Of a stretch of 64,000 bases of DNA, positions 25,803 to 36,100 are shown piece after piece (the stretch's first letter is position 1; every line of letters begins with the position of its first letter). The stretch is from Methylobacterium sp. B4 (GTDB lineage: Bacteria > Pseudomonadota > Alphaproteobacteria > Rhizobiales > Beijerinckiaceae). Location of the stretch: assembly GCF_003201865.1 (NCBI RefSeq), contig NZ_QJJJ01000006.1, positions 1 through 64,000 on the forward strand, given 5' to 3'. The notes below the pieces were generated by a model, which was not told where the DNA came from, ran no database searches, and worked only from the letters and a program-made list of their open reading frames with translations. Both the position numbers and the translations under genes were made by a program.

Positions 25803-26351
25803 TCATGAGGCCTTGCGACGGCCCTTGGCCTTCGTGCCGCTGTCGCCGCCCTCCTCGGCCTCCGAGCCCTCGAGATTGAGGCTCTCGGCGATCTGAGAGA
25901 GCAGCTGATCGGTCTTCTTCTCTTCCTGAAGGGTCTCGTCGAGCAGTTTGGCGGCATCCGCATAGCCGAGCTGGGTGGCCCAGGTCTTCAGCGTGCCGTA
26001 GCGAGCGATCTCGTAATGCTCGATCGCCTGAGCACAAGCCGCCAGAACCGCGTCCGCGGCCGGGCTGTCCTTGAAATCCTCCAGATCCTCCTCCATCTCG
26101 GACGTCAGGCCCTGCATCGCCTCGCAGGTCTTGGCGCGGGACGGCTTACCGATGATTTCGAACACCTGCTGCAGCCGCTCGACCTGACCGGCGCTCTCCT
26201 CGGCATGCGTCTCGAAGGCTTGGCGCAGCTCCTCGTGCTCGGCCGCCTTGGCAGACTTCTTCAGCGCGCGAACGGACTGCTTTTCCGCGTAATAGACATC
26301 CTTCAGAGTCTCGTAGAAGGCGTCCTGCAAGGTCTTCGTCTTGGTAGCCAT
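25803..26351 (-). CDS. Ferritin-like DUF892 protein (YciE/YciF type)
   Basis: 182 residues from ATG 26351. The four-helix-bundle pattern of DUF892 is visible: LQDAFYETLKDVYYAEKQ, EHEELRQAFETHAEE, AQAIEHYEIARYGTL and LDETLQEEKKTDQLLSQ, with Glu and ExxH-like residues that form a di-metal site in the family. The last 20 residues are lysine/glycine rich. YciF-type proteins are stress-induced and structurally ferritin-like; their chemistry is unproven. The longer frame to 26450 has no support. It sits between holB and metG, where Rhizobiales usually have no gene. Confidence 0.85.
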   Translation of the reverse strand: MATKTKTLQDAFYETLKDVYYAEKQSVRALKKSAKAAEHEELRQAFETHAEESAGQVERLQQVFEIIGKPSRAKTCEAMQGLTSEMEEDLEDFKDSPAADAVLAACAQAIEHYEIARYGTLKTWATQLGYADAAKLLDETLQEEKKTDQLLSQIAESLNLEGSEAEEGGDSGTKAKGRRKAS

Positions 26352-26540
26352 GGCGGTCCGTCTCCGGATTGTTGAACGAGTAGGCTGCGGGAGCGAACTC
26401 ACCGGCAGCCTGTCCCGTCGAAACGCTCCGCTTGGCGCCCGGGTCCGCAAATTAGTGCGGGGAAGACTGCAAAATTCTGGGAACCTTCGACAGCCTGGAC
26501 CGCGCGGCCAGCCCCACTCGCGAGGTGCTCGGCCCGCCCC

Positions 26541-27635
26541 TCAGGACCGCGTCGGCCCCGCCGTCACCTCTGACAGTTCGCGGAAGGCCATGAGGATCAG
26601 GGGCCGGCGGTCGAGATTGTACACCGCGGCCTCGCGGGCGGCCGTGGCGATCCGCTCGGCGGCTTCCACCAGTCCCAGCAGCCGGGCCGGGCCCTCGCTC
26701 TGGCGGCGGTCGATCTCGGCGGCGACGTGGCGCTGGATCGCGTCGAGCACGGTGGCGAGCAGCGGCTCGGCATCGCGGCCTGCCAGCGTCTCGGCGAGCT
26801 TGAGCACGCGCCGCCCGTCGGGCTCGGGCAAGCCGGCCAGCAGGGCGGAAACCTCGGCCTCGATCGCGGCGGTGGCGGGATCGAGCAAAGCCACGGCGCG
26901 GGCGACCGAGCCCTCGCTGAGCGCCACCGCCCGGGCGAGGGCGGCCTCGTCGGGCGAGGGGAAGGGCGGCGGGAAGCCCTCGATCACGGCGCGCACGTCG
27001 GCCTCCGGCAGGGCGCGGAGCGCCAGAGCCCGGCAGCGGGAGCGGATCGTCGGGAGGAGGCGGCCCGGCGCGTGGGAGACGATGAGGAAGATGGCGCGGG
27101 GAGGCGGCTCCTCGATCATCTTCAGGAGCGCGTTGGCGCTGTTGGCGTTGAGATCCTCGGCGCTGTCGACGATGCAGACGCGCCAGCCCCCCTCCCCGCC
27201 CGCCGTGGTGCCGAACAGGGCGAGCGCCGCGCGGGCGGCATCCACCGAGATGCGGGTCGGCAGCGTCTTGGCGCCGGGCGCCTGGACCCGGCGGAGCGCG
27301 ATCAGGTTCGGGTGCGAGAGCGCCGTCACCTGCCGCGCGGCCGCGTGATCCTCCGGCACGTCGAGGGTACCGGGGAAGGAGAGCGTGCGCGGATCGGCCA
27401 CCAGCCGGCGCGCGACCCGGTAGGCCAGCGTCGCCTTGCCGATGCCGGGCGGGCCGCCGATCAGCCAGGCGTGGTGGAGCCGGCCCGCGGCCAGCGCCCC
27501 GGCGAAGGCGGCCTCGGCGTGGGCGTGGCCGAAGAGACGGGTCTGCTCGCGCGGGCGCGGCACGTGGGCGAGATCCCCCGCCTCGGCCTCCGTGCGGGCC
27601 GCCTCGCGGACGGCGCGGGCGGAATCAGGCCGCAT
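26541..27635 (-). CDS. holB: DNA polymerase III delta-prime subunit
   Basis: 364 residues, clamp-loader subunit of the replicase. The AAA+ fold has [17 protein letters not shown], the region [19 protein letters not shown] with the sensor/Walker B part, and [17 protein letters not shown] with the SRC motif typical of clamp-loader subunits. ATG 27635 overlaps the end of tmk by 11 bases, which couples their translation; a longer GTG start at 27665 would be made entirely of the tmk repeat. The tmk-holB pair is conserved in Proteobacteria. Confidence 0.92.
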   Translation of the reverse strand: MRPDSARAVREAARTEAEAGDLAHVPRPREQTRLFGHAHAEAAFAGALAAGRLHHAWLIGGPPGIGKATLAYRVARRLVADPRTLSFPGTLDVPEDHAAARQVTALSHPNLIALRRVQAPGAKTLPTRISVDAARAALALFGTTAGGEGGWRVCIVDSAEDLNANSANALLKMIEEPPPRAIFLIVSHAPGRLLPTIRSRCRALALRALPEADVRAVIEGFPPPFPSPDEAALARAVALSEGSVARAVALLDPATAAIEAEVSALLAGLPEPDGRRVLKLAETLAGRDAEPLLATVLDAIQRHVAAEIDRRQSEGPARLLGLVEAAERIATAAREAAVYNLDRRPLILMAFRELSEVTAGPTRS

Positions 27636-28344
27636 GACCCTGTCCCTCACGGCCCTGTCCCTCACGGCCCTGCCCCTCCCCGGCAGTTGGGATCAGGTCC
27701 GGCCGCCGGGCGGCGAGGCCGGCGCGGATAGCGGCCTCGACCGTGTCGGGATCGGGGCTCGCGTCGATCACGAGGCAGCGCTCCGGTTCGGCCTCCGCGA
27801 TGGCGCGGAAGCCCGCCCGCAGGCGCTCGTGGAAGCCGAGCGCCTCCGCCTCGAAGCGGTCGGTCTCGCTCCCCTCCCCGCGCCGGCGCGCCCGGGCGAG
27901 CCCGGATTCGGGGGGAAGATCGAGGATCAGGGTGAGGTCGGGGCGCAGGCCCTCTAGCGTCACCCGCTCCAGGCTGACGATCAGCGCCGGATCGAGGCCA
28001 CCCGCCGCGCCCTGATAGGCGCGGGTCGAGTCCGCAAAGCGATCGCACAGCACGATCGCCCCGCGCGCCAAAGCCGGACGGATCAACGCCTCGATATGGT
28101 CGATGCGGGCGGCGGCGAACATCAGCGCCTCGGCGAACGGCCCGTAGGGCTGGGCCACGCCTTCGAGCAGCGCGGCGCGCAGGGCCTCCGCCCGGGGCGT
28201 GCCGCCGGGCTCGCGGGTGGTCACGACCTCGCGGCCGCCCGCCCGCCGCAGGGTTTCGGCAAGGCGCGCGATCTGGGTGGACTTGCCCGCCCCCTCCCCG
28301 CCCTCGAAGGTGATGAAGACGCCCCGCGGCGCATCGCTCGACAT
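27625..28344 (-). CDS. tmk: Thymidylate kinase
   Basis: 239 residues. Converts dTMP to dTDP for DNA synthesis. P-loop [12 protein letters not shown] at residue 13, the DR(Y/F) motif in [13 protein letters not shown] near residue 100, and a LID region with arginines ([16 protein letters not shown]). The last residues ([18 protein letters not shown]) are a five-residue tandem repeat not normal for the family, made by a 15-bp DNA repeat that runs into the holB start. Confidence 0.94.
   Translation of the reverse strand: MSSDAPRGVFITFEGGEGAGKSTQIARLAETLRRAGGREVVTTREPGGTPRAEALRAALLEGVAQPYGPFAEALMFAAARIDHIEALIRPALARGAIVLCDRFADSTRAYQGAAGGLDPALIVSLERVTLEGLRPDLTLILDLPPESGLARARRRGEGSETDRFEAEALGFHERLRAGFRAIAEAEPERCLVIDASPDPDTVEAAIRAGLAARRPDLIPTAGEGQGREGQGREGQGHAA
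27638..27675. repeat. 15-bp tandem repeat at the tmk/holB junction
   Basis: Two exact copies of CCCTGTCCCTCACGG (27638-27652, 27653-27667) are followed by a diverged partial third. In tmk it encodes GREGQ repeats. Because the unit is a multiple of three, copy changes would only lengthen or shorten the tmk tail and would also shift material just upstream of the holB start. Confidence 0.75.
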
Positions 28345-28380
28345 GGAGCCGGGGCTAGCACAGCGGGGGCCGGGGCGCGA

Positions 28381-29157
28381 CTAGGCTGCGCTCGCCTTGC
28401 GCCCCGTCAGCCACGAGGCCGCCAGCACCACGAGGCCGACGGCGGCGATCATCAGCGTCGAGGCGGCGTTGATCTCCGGATTCACCCCGAGCCGGACCTG
28501 GCTGTAGATCCGCATCGGCAGGGTGGTGGCGCCCGGCCCCGAGACGAAGCTCGCGATCACGAGGTCGTCGAGCGAGAGGGTGAAGGCGAGCAGGAAGCCG
28601 GCGACGACCGACGGGGCGATCAGCGGCAGGGTGATGCCGAAGAAGACCCGGGCCGGGCCGGCGCCGAGATCGGCAGCCGCCTCCTCGAGCGAACGGTCGA
28701 GACCCTTCAGGCGCGCGCCCACCACCACCGCGACGAAGCCGGTGGCGAAGGTCGCGTGGGCGATGACGAGGGTCGCGATGCCCCGGTCGAGGCCGATGCC
28801 GACGAAGAGCAGCAGGAGCGACAGGCCGGTGATGACTTCAGGCATCACCATCGGTGCGTAGAGGAGCCCGGTATAGGCGCCCCGCCCCCGGAACCGGCCG
28901 TGCCGGTCGAGCGCGAGCGCGGCGCAGGTGCCGAGCACCCCGGCGATGGCCGCCGAGAGGGCGGCGACCTTCAGCGAGACGAGGGCCGAGGCGATGAGCG
29001 GGCCGTCGGCGAACAGAACCCCGTACCAGCGGGTCGAGAAGCCGCCCCAGACGGTGACGAGCTTCGAAGCGTTGAAGGAATAGGCCACCAGCACCAGGAT
29101 CGGCGCGTAGAGGAAGGTCAGCGCCAGCGCGAGCGCCGTGCGGGCGAAGAGGCTCAT
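28381..29157 (-). CDS. ABC transporter permease, spermidine/putrescine type (PotI/PotC-like)
   Basis: 258 residues, six membrane segments. It begins RTALALALTFLYAPILVLVA, as PotC/PotI/YdcV do, and has the EAA loop EEAAADLGAGPARVFFGITLP that contacts the ATPase. ATG 29157 overlaps the stop of the other permease as ATGA. It forms the inner-membrane channel with that protein for uptake of a polyamine-like or other small cationic or organic solute. Confidence 0.88.
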   Translation of the reverse strand: MSLFARTALALALTFLYAPILVLVAYSFNASKLVTVWGGFSTRWYGVLFADGPLIASALVSLKVAALSAAIAGVLGTCAALALDRHGRFRGRGAYTGLLYAPMVMPEVITGLSLLLLFVGIGLDRGIATLVIAHATFATGFVAVVVGARLKGLDRSLEEAAADLGAGPARVFFGITLPLIAPSVVAGFLLAFTLSLDDLVIASFVSGPGATTLPMRIYSQVRLGVNPEINAASTLMIAAVGLVVLAASWLTGRKASAA

Positions 29158-30115
29158 CGTCCGCCCTCCCCCGCGCGTCCCTCGGCGGCCTCCTCGCGGC
29201 GCAGCTCCGCCTCGCGGAACAGCACCACGGGCCCGACCACGAGGATCAGCAGCAGCACCGCCACGGCGGAGGCGAGCGGCCAGTCCCGGTTGGAGAAGAA
29301 CTCGCTCCAGAGGACGCGGCCCAGCATCAGCGTGTCCGAGCCGCCGAGCAGGTCGGGAATGATGAACTCGCCCACCATCGGGATGAAGCAGAGCAGCGCC
29401 CCCGCCGCGAGGCCGGGCAGGCTCAGCGGCAGGGTCACGGTGAAGAAGGTCCGCACCCGGGCGGCGCCGAGATCGGCGGCGGCTTCCGTCAGCGCCGGGT
29501 CCAGGCGGCTCATCACCGCGTAGAGCGGCAGAACCATGAAGGGCAGGTAGGCGTAGGTCAGGCCGATCAGGACGCCGAAGGGCGAATCGAGGATCGGCAG
29601 CGGCGCCCCGATCAGGCCGAGCTTGATCAGCGCGGCGTTGAGCAGCCCTTCCGGCTTCAGGATCGCGATCCAGGCATAGACCCGGATCAGAAAGCTCGTC
29701 CAGAACGGCACGATCACGAGGGCCACCAGGATCGGCTGCCAGCGCGCGGAGGCACGGGACATGGCGTAGGCCGTCGGGGTGCCGAGCAGGACGAGGATCG
29801 CGGTGGCGAGCGCGGCGTAGCCCAGCGAGGAGAGGGCGGCGTCGCGGTAGAGCGCGTCGGCCGCGAGCATCTGGTAGTTCTCGAAGTCGAGCGCCTCCAG
29901 GAACTCGCGCCAGCCCTCCAGGCCCCCCTGCCAGTCGAGCACGGGCAGGTAGGGCGGCTGCGCCGTGGCCGGCGAGGAGAAGCTGATCTTCAGCGTGACC
30001 GCGAAGGGCACGAGGAAGAACAGCCCGAGCCAGAGCAGCGGCAGGCCCCGCACGAGGCCGCGACCGAGACGTCCGGCGAGATCGCTCCTAGCGCTGGGTT
30101 TCATGTCGGCGGGTC

Positions 30116-30119
<4 letters not shown>
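29154..30119 (-). CDS. ABC transporter permease, spermidine/putrescine type (PotH/PotB-like)
   Basis: 321 residues, six membrane segments plus a longer N-terminal periplasmic loop (SPATAQPPYLPVLDW...) between segments one and two, as in PotB/PotH. The EAA loop is TEAAADLGAARVRTFFTVTLP. ATG 30119 overlaps the ATPase stop as ATGA, so I prefer it to ATG 30104. It ends with a charged cytoplasmic tail. Partner of the downstream permease. Confidence 0.88.
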
Positions 30120-31204
<1,085 letters not shown>

Positions 31205-31376
31205 GATGGCGGACGGCTTCGGTGAGGACGAATGCTCAAGGTAGCAGAATCGGTGCCGAGCGCACCCGCGTCGCGGACAGGGATCGACGCCGCCCGCCGC
31301 CGGGTTCACCCTTTCGTCGGCTTGACGTTCCGCCTCGCCTGAACGACCTCAGCCCATCCGCGCCGGAGCCCAAGCC

Positions 31377-32816
31377 CTGTCCGCCGTCAAACCCTCGCGC
31401 CGCCACGCCGATCTCGGCCCCGACTTCTACGACGTCGTGGCTCCGGCGGATTTTCCGTCCGCGGTCCCGCGCTACCGCAACCGGGCCTGGGCGCGGCGCG
31501 TCGGGCTCGACGACCTCACGGACGAGCAATGGATCGCGCATTTCGCGCGCTTCGCACCGCTGCCCGGATCGTTCGAGCGGCCGCTGGCGCTGCGCTACCA
31601 CGGCCATCAGTTCCGCTCCTACAATCCGGAACTGGGGGACGGACGCGGCTTCCTGTTCGCGCAAGCCCACGATCTGCGGGACGGGCGCCTGCTCGATCTG
31701 GGTACCAAGGGCAGCGGGACGACGCCCTGGTCGCGCGGGGCCGACGGGCGGCTCACCCTGAAGGGCGGCGTGCGCGAGGTGCTCGCCACCGCCATGCTGG
31801 AAGCGCTCGGTGTCGAGACCTCGAAATCGTTCAGCCTGATCGAGACCGGCGAGGCGCTGGAGCGGGGCGACGAGCCCTCCCCCACCCGCTCGGCGGTGCT
31901 GGTGCGGCTCTCCCATTCGCACCTGCGCATCGGCACCTTCCAGCGCTTTCTGTTCCTCGAACAGCCCGAGCAGATCGCCCGCCTCGTCGATCACACGCTC
32001 GAGACCTACTACCCCGAGATCCGCGCGGACGAGGGGTCTGAGCGCGCCGCCCTGTTCTTCGAGGCGATGGTCGCGCGGGTGGCGCGAATGGGCGCGCAGT
32101 GGATGGCCGCGGGCTTCGTCCACGGCGTGCTCAACACCGACAACATCAACGTCACCGGCGAGAGCTTCGATTACGGCCCCTGGCGCTTCGCGCCGGTCCA
32201 CGATCCGGCCTTCACCGCGGCCTATTTCGACGAGTGGGGCCTATACAGCTTCGGCCGCCAGCCCGAGGCCCTGTTCTGGAACCTGAGCCGTCTGGCCGAT
32301 TGCCTGCTTCCCCTCGCCCCGAAGGAACGGCTGGAGGCGGGGCTCAAGACCTTCGGGCCCGCGCTTCAGGACGCCTTCGCCGAGGCATTGCTGTCCCGGC
32401 TCGGCGTCACGCCCCTGCAAGGGGAGGGCGAGGGGGCGGTCCACCGGCTGGTGGGCGCGTTCTGGGCCTTCCTGGAGACGAGCCGCGCGCCCTTCGAGCA
32501 GGTCTTCTTCGACTGGCGCGGCGGCTTGGCGAGCGAGGCGCGCGCCGCCCGCAGCCCGGCGGGCGAGCACTACGCGAGCGATGCCTTCCGCCCGGTCCAC
32601 GCCGCCTTCCAGGCGATGCGGCCGAGCGCGCGGGCCAACCTCGACCACCCCTACTTCGCGCGGGCCACGCCCTGCACGATGCTGATCGAGGAGGTCGAGG
32701 CGCTCTGGGCGCCGATCGCCGAGGCCGACGACTGGTCGGCGTTTCAAGCCAAGCTCGCCGAGATCGAGACGATGGCCGCAGCCTACGGTACCGCTCCCCT
32801 CCCCCCGGAGGCCTGA
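31377..32816 (+). CDS. selO: SelO/YdiU protein AMP-transferase (UPF0061)
   Basis: SelO pseudokinases move AMP from ATP to protein Ser/Thr/Tyr and act in redox stress. Family blocks: LGPDFYDVVAPADFP, LRYHGHQFRSYNPELGDGRG, KGSGTTPWSRGADGRLTLKG, the nucleotide-site segment LNTDNINVTGESFDYGPW, and a C-terminal helix region. The start is unusual. The conserved N-terminal block is in frame upstream of the first canonical codon (GTG 31437), and the only start-like codon between it and the upstream stop TGA 31323 is CTG 31377 with GGAG eight bases before it. I give 31377; GTG 31437 is the alternative and would lose the N-terminal 20 residues. It is divergent from the ABC operon. Confidence 0.85.
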   Translation: MSAVKPSRRHADLGPDFYDVVAPADFPSAVPRYRNRAWARRVGLDDLTDEQWIAHFARFAPLPGSFERPLALRYHGHQFRSYNPELGDGRGFLFAQAHDLRDGRLLDLGTKGSGTTPWSRGADGRLTLKGGVREVLATAMLEALGVETSKSFSLIETGEALERGDEPSPTRSAVLVRLSHSHLRIGTFQRFLFLEQPEQIARLVDHTLETYYPEIRADEGSERAALFFEAMVARVARMGAQWMAAGFVHGVLNTDNINVTGESFDYGPWRFAPVHDPAFTAAYFDEWGLYSFGRQPEALFWNLSRLADCLLPLAPKERLEAGLKTFGPALQDAFAEALLSRLGVTPLQGEGEGAVHRLVGAFWAFLETSRAPFEQVFFDWRGGLASEARAARSPAGEHYASDAFRPVHAAFQAMRPSARANLDHPYFARATPCTMLIEEVEALWAPIAEADDWSAFQAKLAEIETMAAAYGTAPLPPEA

Positions 32817-32822
32817 GGCGGC

Positions 32823-33647
32823 ATGGCGCGACGCTTCGTTCTAGGAGGAAAGACCGCGCTTCTCACGGGGGCGGCGAGCGGCATCGGCGCGGCGCTCGCG
32901 CCGGTACTCGCAGGGCGCGGCTGCGCGCTGGCCCTGGCCGACCGGGACGCGGAGGGGTTGGCCGCCACCGCCCGCACCGCCCGCGCCGCGGGCGTCGAGG
33001 TCAGCGAGCATGTCCTCGATCTCGCCGACCGTGCGGCGCTTCTCGCCCTGCCGGAGGCGGTCCGCGCCCGGCACGGCGGCCTGCAGCTTCTGATCAACAA
33101 TGCGGGCGTGGCGCTCGGGGGACGGTTCGAGGATACGGACCCCGCCGACATCGACTGGCTGATGGACGTGAACCTGCACGCGGTGATGCGCCTGACCCAT
33201 GCCTGCCTGCCCCTGCTGCGGGCGGAGGCCGAAGCTCAGATCGTCAACCTGTCGAGCGTCTTCGGCATCATCGCTCCGGCGGGGCAGGCGGCCTACGCGG
33301 CGAGCAAGTTCGCCGTGCGCGGCTTCACCGAGGCCCTGCGCCACGAGGTCGAGGGCACCGGGCTCGGCGTGACGCTGGTGCATCCGGGCGGGGTCGCCAC
33401 CGCCATCGCCCGCAACGCCCGCACGCCCCGCCACCTCGACGCCCGCGAGGCCGCCGAGGGTCTGGCCGCCTTCGAGCGCCTGCTCACCCTGCGCCCGGAA
33501 ACGGCCGCCGAGGCGATCCTGCGCGGGATTGAGGCCCGGGCGCCCCGCATCGTCATCGGCGCGGATGCCCGGCGCGCCCTGCTGATCCAGCGCCTGCTGC
33601 CGGTACGCTACTGGTCGCTCATCCGCCGCGCCGTCCGGGACCGATAA
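32823..33647 (+). CDS. Short-chain dehydrogenase of the SDR-esterase-BVMO cassette
   Basis: 274 residues, classical SDR. Cofactor loop TGAASGIGAALAP, aspartate after beta-2 (LADRD) favouring NAD, NNAGVALGGRFED, catalytic Ser/Tyr/Lys (LSSVF...AAYAASKFAV). It starts 7 bases after selO and ends 6 bases before the esterase, so it is in one transcript with them. Relatives next to Baeyer-Villiger enzymes oxidise secondary alcohols or reduce ketones. The substrate is inferred from the cassette, not from the sequence. Confidence 0.86.
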   Translation: MARRFVLGGKTALLTGAASGIGAALAPVLAGRGCALALADRDAEGLAATARTARAAGVEVSEHVLDLADRAALLALPEAVRARHGGLQLLINNAGVALGGRFEDTDPADIDWLMDVNLHAVMRLTHACLPLLRAEAEAQIVNLSSVFGIIAPAGQAAYAASKFAVRGFTEALRHEVEGTGLGVTLVHPGGVATAIARNARTPRHLDAREAAEGLAAFERLLTLRPETAAEAILRGIEARAPRIVIGADARRALLIQRLLPVRYWSLIRRAVRDR

Positions 33648-33652
33648 TTACC

Positions 33653-34567
33653 ATGGCGAGCCTGCGCGCCCACCTCTTCGACCTCACCATCCGGCTCGCC
33701 GTGAAGGCACGGATCGGCCGGAGCGTCGATGTCGATACGATCCGCCGGACCTTCGACCGGGCCGCCTTCCCGGCGCCCGCCGGCGTCGCCTTCACCCCCG
33801 GCGAGCTGGGCGGCGTGCCCGGCGAGTGGGCGCAGGCCGAAGGGGCGGCAGGGCCCGAGCGCCCTACCCTGCTCTATCTCCACGGCGGCGGCTTCATCGC
33901 CTGCTCGGCCGCCCTGTACCGCCCCGTCACCGGGCATTTCGCGCTGGCCGGCTTCCGGGTCTTCGCTCCCGATTACCGCCTCGCCCCCGAGCATCCCTTC
34001 CCCGCCGCGATCGAGGATGCCGTCGCCGTCTGGGCCGCGCTGGCGCAGGCGGGGCCGGCCGTCATCGCCGGGGATTCCGCGGGCGGCAACCTCGCGCTGG
34101 CGACCCTGGTCGAGGCTCGCCGCCTCGGCCTGACGCTGCCGGCCGCCGCGGCTCTGTTCTCGCCCGCCACCGACCTGATCGGGCGCAGCGACTCCTTCCG
34201 CACGAATCGGCGGCGCGACGCGATGTTCCGGCTCGAATCCCTAATGCGGCTCGTGCCCGTCTACCTCGCGGGCGCCGATCCCTGCGACCCGCGCGCCTCG
34301 CCGATCGAGGCGGATCTCTCGGGCTTCCCGCCGCTCCTCTTCCATGTCGGGGCGCGCGAGATCCTGCGCGACGATTCCCTTCGATTTGCGCAGAAGGCGC
34401 GGGAGGCCGGCGTGGCCGTCGAGGTCACGCTCTTTCCCGTGGTGCCGCATGCCTGGCAGCTCGCCGAGAGCTTCCTGCCGGAGGCGCGCCGTTCCCTCGA
34501 CGAGGCGGCCTCGTTCCTTCGGCGGGCTCTGGAAGCGGCCCGGCCCGTGACGGAGACGGCCGCGTGA
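33653..34567 (+). CDS. Alpha/beta hydrolase, hormone-sensitive-lipase (HSL/LipR) family
   Basis: 304 residues. The HSL oxyanion motif HGGGFIAC, nucleophile Ser in GDSAGGNLA, and later catalytic Asp (HVGAREILRDDS) and His (VPHAWQL) are all present. Such esterases cut short to medium acyl esters and lactones. The stop overlaps the GTG of the monooxygenase (GTGA), which couples the two. As partner of a Baeyer-Villiger enzyme it would hydrolyse the ester or lactone formed. Confidence 0.88.
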   Translation: MASLRAHLFDLTIRLAVKARIGRSVDVDTIRRTFDRAAFPAPAGVAFTPGELGGVPGEWAQAEGAAGPERPTLLYLHGGGFIACSAALYRPVTGHFALAGFRVFAPDYRLAPEHPFPAAIEDAVAVWAALAQAGPAVIAGDSAGGNLALATLVEARRLGLTLPAAAALFSPATDLIGRSDSFRTNRRRDAMFRLESLMRLVPVYLAGADPCDPRASPIEADLSGFPPLLFHVGAREILRDDSLRFAQKAREAGVAVEVTLFPVVPHAWQLAESFLPEARRSLDEAASFLRRALEAARPVTETAA

Positions 34568-36048
34568 GCGAGGCCCCCCTCGATCTGCTGATCGTCGGCG
34601 CGGGCTTCTCCGGTCTCGCCATGGCGATCCGCGCGCGGCAGGCCGGCGTCACGCGCCTGCTCGTGCTGGAGAAGGCCGCGGGCGTCGGCGGCACATGGCG
34701 GGAGAACACCTATCCGGGCGCGGCCTGCGACGTGCCCTCCTATCTCTACTCCCTCTCCTTCGCCCAGAAGCCGGACTGGTCGCATCTCTTCGCCCGCCAG
34801 CCCGAGATCGAGGCCTATCTGGAAGGGCTCGTCGCGGAGCACGGCCTCGGGCCGCATCTGCGCCTGGGTACGAATGTGCGCCGGGCCGTGTTCGACGAAG
34901 GGGCCGGCCTGTGGCGGGTCGAGACGGACGGGGAGACGTTTGCCGCCCGCGTGCTGGTGGGCGCGCTCGGCGCGCTGCACCACCCCGCCCTGCCCCGCCT
35001 GCCCGGCCTCGACCGCTTCGTCGGGCCGGCCTTCCACTCCGCGACCTGGGACCACGCCTGCGACCTGAGCGGCAAACGCGTCGGTGTGATCGGCACGGGG
35101 GCGAGTGCGGTGCAGTTCGTGCCGGAGATCGTCGGCCGGGTCGCCCACCTCACCCAGTTCCAGCGCTCGGCCCCCTGGATCCTATCCCGCGGCGACCGCC
35201 CGACCGGCGCGGTCAGCCGCCTGTTGCTGCGGGCGGGCCCGCTGCGCCGGCTCTACCGGGCCTCGCTGTTCTGGCGCCGCGAGTTGGCGGCGATGGCGGG
35301 CTTCACCCGCGTCTCGCGGGTGACCGCGCTCGCGGAGGGCCTCGCGCGGCGACATCTCGAAGCCTCGATCGCAGACCCGGCGCTCCGAAAGAAGCTCACG
35401 CCCGATTACCGGCTCGGCTGCAAGCGGGTGCTGCTCTCCGACGACTACTACCCTGCGCTGGCCCGTCCGAACGCGAGCCTCGTGACCGAGCCGATCCGCG
35501 AGGTCCTGCCCCACGCCGTCGTCACAGCGGACGGGCGCGAGCACGCGATCGACGTGCTGATCTTCGCCACCGGCTTCGCCCCCGGCGGCAGCGTCCTGCG
35601 CACGGACATCGTCGGTCGCGGGGGCGTCAGCCTGCTGGAGGCCTGGAAGCCCGGCGCGGACGCCTTCCGGGGCGTGTCGGTCGTGGGCTTTCCGAACTTC
35701 TTCCTGCTGCTCGGGCCCAACACCGGGCTCGGCCACAACTCGGTGCTGCTGATGGTCGAGGCGCAGGTCGCTCACGTGCTCGACGCCCTGCGCCGCCTGC
35801 GCGACCATCCCGGCGCCGTGCTCGACGTGCGGCCGGAGGCGCAGGCGCGCTTCCGCTCCGAGGTCGATGCGCGGATGCAGGACAGCATCTGGACCCGGGG
35901 CGGCTGCGGCAGCTGGTATCTCGACCGGGCGGGGCGCAACCGCACCCTCTGGCCCGGCACGGTGGGCGATTACGTGCGCGGCACCCGCCGGCTGCGGGCC
36001 CAGGATTACCGCCTGACCGAGCCGGAGCGATCCTCAGGCCGTCGCTGA
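34564..36048 (+). CDS. Flavin-dependent Baeyer-Villiger monooxygenase
   Basis: 494 residues from GTG 34564. FAD-binding GAGFSGLAMA at the N-terminus, GGTWRENTYPGAACD, the BVMO fingerprint FVGPAFHSATWDH near residue 155 (FxGxxxHxxxW), and NADPH-binding GTGASAVQF. These enzymes insert one oxygen next to a ketone to make an ester or lactone. With the SDR and esterase it forms a possible ketone-degrading unit, in the same gene set (SDR, LipR-type esterase, monooxygenase) seen in the mycobacterial mymA operon. The natural ketone is unknown. Confidence 0.88.
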   Translation: MSEAPLDLLIVGAGFSGLAMAIRARQAGVTRLLVLEKAAGVGGTWRENTYPGAACDVPSYLYSLSFAQKPDWSHLFARQPEIEAYLEGLVAEHGLGPHLRLGTNVRRAVFDEGAGLWRVETDGETFAARVLVGALGALHHPALPRLPGLDRFVGPAFHSATWDHACDLSGKRVGVIGTGASAVQFVPEIVGRVAHLTQFQRSAPWILSRGDRPTGAVSRLLLRAGPLRRLYRASLFWRRELAAMAGFTRVSRVTALAEGLARRHLEASIADPALRKKLTPDYRLGCKRVLLSDDYYPALARPNASLVTEPIREVLPHAVVTADGREHAIDVLIFATGFAPGGSVLRTDIVGRGGVSLLEAWKPGADAFRGVSVVGFPNFFLLLGPNTGLGHNSVLLMVEAQVAHVLDALRRLRDHPGAVLDVRPEAQARFRSEVDARMQDSIWTRGGCGSWYLDRAGRNRTLWPGTVGDYVRGTRRLRAQDYRLTEPERSSGRR

Positions 36049-36100
36049 AAGGTCGCAGGCCGATCGGTCTTCCCAAGACGCGTATCGAAGGCGAAGCCGC

